Shown: positions 61,795-64,000 of the stretch, one piece after another | How the letters are laid out: each line of letters opens with the position of its first letter | Numbering within the stretch: the stretch's first letter is position 1 | NCBI RefSeq assembly: GCF_051348905.1 | Contig: NC_135238.1 | Span: forward strand, 92,131,988-92,195,987 | Source: Ranitomeya variabilis | Lineage: Eukaryota > Chordata > Amphibia > Anura > Dendrobatidae | Length of the DNA stretch: 64,000 bases | Direction: 5' to 3' | Program-made: the position numbers and the translations under genes | Notes under the pieces: model-generated | What the model saw: the letters and a program-made list of their open reading frames with translations, nothing else | Database searches by the model: none | What the model was told of the DNA's origin: nothing

Positions 61795-61876
61795 GACGAG
61801 GTGGCCGAGTGGTTAAGGCGATGGACTGCTAATCCATTGTGCTCTGCATGCATGGGTTCGAATCCCATCCTCGTTG
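61795..61876 (+). tRNA. tRNA-Ser-GCT: tRNA-Ser (GCT), C72T variant, unit 51
   Basis: C72T at 61875; the unit keeps the ancestral 8 bp (1207 bp). Confidence 0.95.
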
Positions 61877-62480
61877 GTTTAATCTGCTTGTTACACGTTG
61901 TATTGTTTTGATTTCTTTTCTAGCCCAAGCGGTAGATACTTCAAGCTTGAAAGTTTATCTTCCTTTTTAAGAAAGCTGCTATCAAACTTTGCAGAGTCAG
62001 AAGTGTAATTCCACTGGTTTTATCTTTTAATGCTTGATGCATCCTTTATTCTCTAAAGAAAATTATATCATCTAATTCCTTTTTAAGCACTTCGACAGCA
62101 GAGATTTTTTTCTCTCAACTGCACTATGTTAGGACTGTGGTAAAGACAGGTTTAATGTCATACAAGAACAAAAGTCCTCTTTTTTTGGCTAAAATGGCCC
62201 AAACTGAGGTGAAGAAAGAAAAGCACTGCTGACATTCGAAATCAAGATTTTCTGTTTACTAAACAGGCGCTTTGACCAACTAAGCTAAAGACAAAATCCA
62301 CTGGTTTTATGTTGTTATGCTTGATGCCATCTTCCTTCCTTTTTGGCCCCTATACAGAAGAAATTCTTAATCTCACAATTGCACTATCAGTAGAGACGCA
62401 GCCAAGGTAAATTTGAGGTTTTACGCAAGTGAAATTCCCATTTTTAAGATAGGAAGTTTGTTTTTCAGATGATGAAAACA

Positions 62481-62554
62481 AGGCACTGCTGAGATTCGAA
62501 CTCAGGATCTCCTGTTTACTAGACAGGCGCTTTAACCAACTAAGCCACAGCACC
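62481..62554 (-). tRNA. tRNA-Thr-AGT: tRNA-Thr (AGT), unit 52
   Basis: Same as unit 0. Confidence 0.97.
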
Positions 62555-63001
62555 ACAAGCTGGAAAGCCTATGAAATCTAGGGAAGATGTCAGCACCAAT
62601 CAAAACTTTCAAGTGGTTAACTTAGCAAGACAACATTGAGTTGAGTTTCATTCCATGCACACAGAAACGAGGAACAGGATGTAATTCTCAGTCATGAAGT
62701 CCAGCTTTAATTTGGGACTTATTTTTCTTCCAAGTTATGACACAAAATAGGCGGATTGAAGGAATTCCACGGCAGGGCCAAAGGAGGAAAAATTAGGAAT
62801 GATTGAAAAGTTGGTATTAAAACCCTGAGCACTGGTTTATTTCCTACAGAGTTTGCCCCAATCTAACTTTAAAAAATAGACACTGTAGGAGATAATATAA
62901 GGCCACTCTGACAAAAGCTGACATAAAATCTTCAGAGAAAGCACACTGACTGGTAAAAATAATCATTACATCTTATCTCCTTAGCGCATGAGCGGCATGT
63001 A

Positions 63002-63083
63002 GACGAGGTGGCCGAGTGGTTAAGGCGATGGACTGCTAATCCATTGTGCTCTGCATGCATGGGTTCGTATCCCATCCTCGTCG
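63002..63083 (+). tRNA. tRNA-Ser-GCT: tRNA-Ser (GCT), A58T variant, unit 52
   Basis: T-loop TTCGTAT: A58 is T at 63068. A58 forms the T54-A58 reverse-Hoogsteen pair, is the m1A58 methylation site and is near-invariant in the B box, so this copy is probably weak or dead. It is not a CpG change. Confidence 0.92.
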
Positions 63084-63679
63084 GTTTAATCTGCTTGTTA
63101 CACGTTGTATTGTTTTGATTTCTTTTCTAGCCCAAGCGGTAGATACTTCAAGCTTGAAAGTTTATCTTCCTTTTTAAGAAAGCTGCTATCAAACTTTGCA
63201 GAGTCAGAAGTGTAATTCCACTGGTTTTATCTTTTAATGCTTGATGCATCCTTTATTCTCTAAAGAAAATTATATCATCTAATTCCTTTTTAAGCACTTC
63301 GACAGCAGAGATTTTTTTCTCTCAACTGCACTATGTTAGGACTGTGGTAAAGACAGGTTTAATGTCATACAAGAACAAAAGTCCTCTTTTTTTGGCTAAA
63401 ATGGCCCAAACTGAGGTGAAGAAAGAAAAGCACTGCTGACATTCGAAATCAAGATTTTCTGTTTACTAAACAGGCGCTTTGACCAACTAAGCTAAAGACA
63501 AAATCCACTGGTTTTATGTTTGATGCCATCTTCCTTCCTTTTTGGCCCCTATACAGAAGAAATTCTTAATCTCACAATTGCACTATCAGTAGAGACGCAG
63601 CCAAGGTAAATTTGAGGTTTTACGCAAGTGAAATTCCCATTTTTAAGATAGGAAGTTTGTTTTTCAGATGATGAAAACA

Positions 63680-63753
63680 AGGCACTGCTGAGATTCGAAC
63701 TCAGGATCTCCTGTTTACTAGACAGGCGCTTTAACCAACTAAGCCACAGCACC
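63680..63753 (-). tRNA. tRNA-Thr-AGT: tRNA-Thr (AGT), unit 53
   Basis: Same as unit 0. The unit is cut at 64000, before its tRNA-Ser. Confidence 0.97.
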
Positions 63754-64000
63754 ACAAGCTGGAAAGCCTATGAAATCTAGGGAAGATGTCAGCACCAATC
63801 AAAACTTTCAAGTGGTTAACTTAGCAAGACAACATTGAGTTGAGTTTCATTCCATGCACACAGAAACGAGGAACAGGATGTAATTCTCAGTCATGAAGTC
63901 CAGCTTTAATTTGGGACTTATTTTTCTTCCAAGTTATGACACAAAATAGGCGGATTGAAGGAATTCCACGGCAGGGCCAAAGGAGGAAAAATTAGGAATG

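Larger units (their letters stand above)
1..64000. repeat. Tandem array of ~1.2-kb tRNA-Thr/tRNA-Ser units
   Basis: Direct reading shows the same unit repeated head to tail across the window. Taking base 1 as a unit start, the next units begin at 1235 and 2442, then every 1199 bp up to 48004, then at 49204, 50403, 51602, 52801, 54009, 55208, 56407, 57606, 58805, 60004, 61212, 62419 and 63618 (partial). Order within a unit on the plus strand: tRNA-Thr (minus), 447-bp divergent spacer, tRNA-Ser (plus), spacer, tRNA-Thr relic (minus), spacer leading into the next tRNA-Thr. Units differ by only a handful of substitutions and small indels, which implies ongoing homogenisation by unequal exchange or gene conversion. 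No array edge is seen. Confidence 0.99.

Noticed and set aside
1-64000. CRISPR array or prokaryotic tRNA operon
   Set aside because: The repeats are 1.2 kb with no unique spacers, the tRNAs are of eukaryotic type with no encoded CCA, and no cas or bacterial genes occur.
1-64000. Ribosomal DNA, 5S rDNA or histone-type repeat
   Set aside because: No rRNA, 5S or histone sequence is recognisable in the unit; the only genes are the two tRNAs.

Overview
The whole window is one uninterrupted head-to-tail tandem array. A unit of about 1.2 kb repeats 53 times in full (unit 0 is 1..1234) and a 54th copy is cut by the right edge (63618..64000). Most units are exactly 1199 bp. The exceptions are units 0 (1234), 1 (1207), 40 (1200), 44 (1208), 50 (1208) and 51 (1207). 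No single-copy flank is visible, so both array ends lie outside the window. Units are numbered 0 to 53 from the left throughout.

Each unit carries two tRNA genes on opposite strands, diverging from a 447-bp spacer: tRNA-Thr with anticodon AGT on the minus strand and tRNA-Ser with anticodon GCT on the plus strand. That gives 54 tRNA-Thr and 53 tRNA-Ser genes in 64 kb. A third tRNA-like sequence in each unit is a decayed tRNA-Thr(AGT) relic on the minus strand. It belongs to an old internal tandem duplication, so each unit holds a dead and a live version of the same 260-290 bp module side by side. I find no protein-coding gene: the only open frame that recurs in every unit (about 68 codons, minus strand) starts at a GTG next to tRNA-Thr and reads through it.

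The organism is most likely a vertebrate. Both tRNAs closely resemble the vertebrate Thr-AGT and Ser-GCT genes as I recall them, introns and encoded CCA are absent, the spacers are AT-rich, and most tRNA substitutions between copies are CpG transitions, as expected where CpG is methylated. Large tandem tRNA repeats are known in amphibians (the Xenopus laevis 3.18-kb repeat carries a different gene set) and in some fish. I cannot name the species.

Units are nearly identical, but shared variants trace how the array evolved. The tRNA-Ser gene exists in four states: 20 copies with unaltered acceptor and T-loop (one has a variable-arm change), 16 with C56T in the B box (two of these also C72T), 15 with C72T only, and two with private T-loop changes. 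The tRNA-Thr gene is almost invariant; one altered copy was seen, in unit 50. A group of about five units (6-10) recurs 13,189 bp downstream (17-21). An 8-bp deletion has spread through 48 of 53 units, while the ancestral longer form survives only in units 0, 1, 44, 50 and 51.
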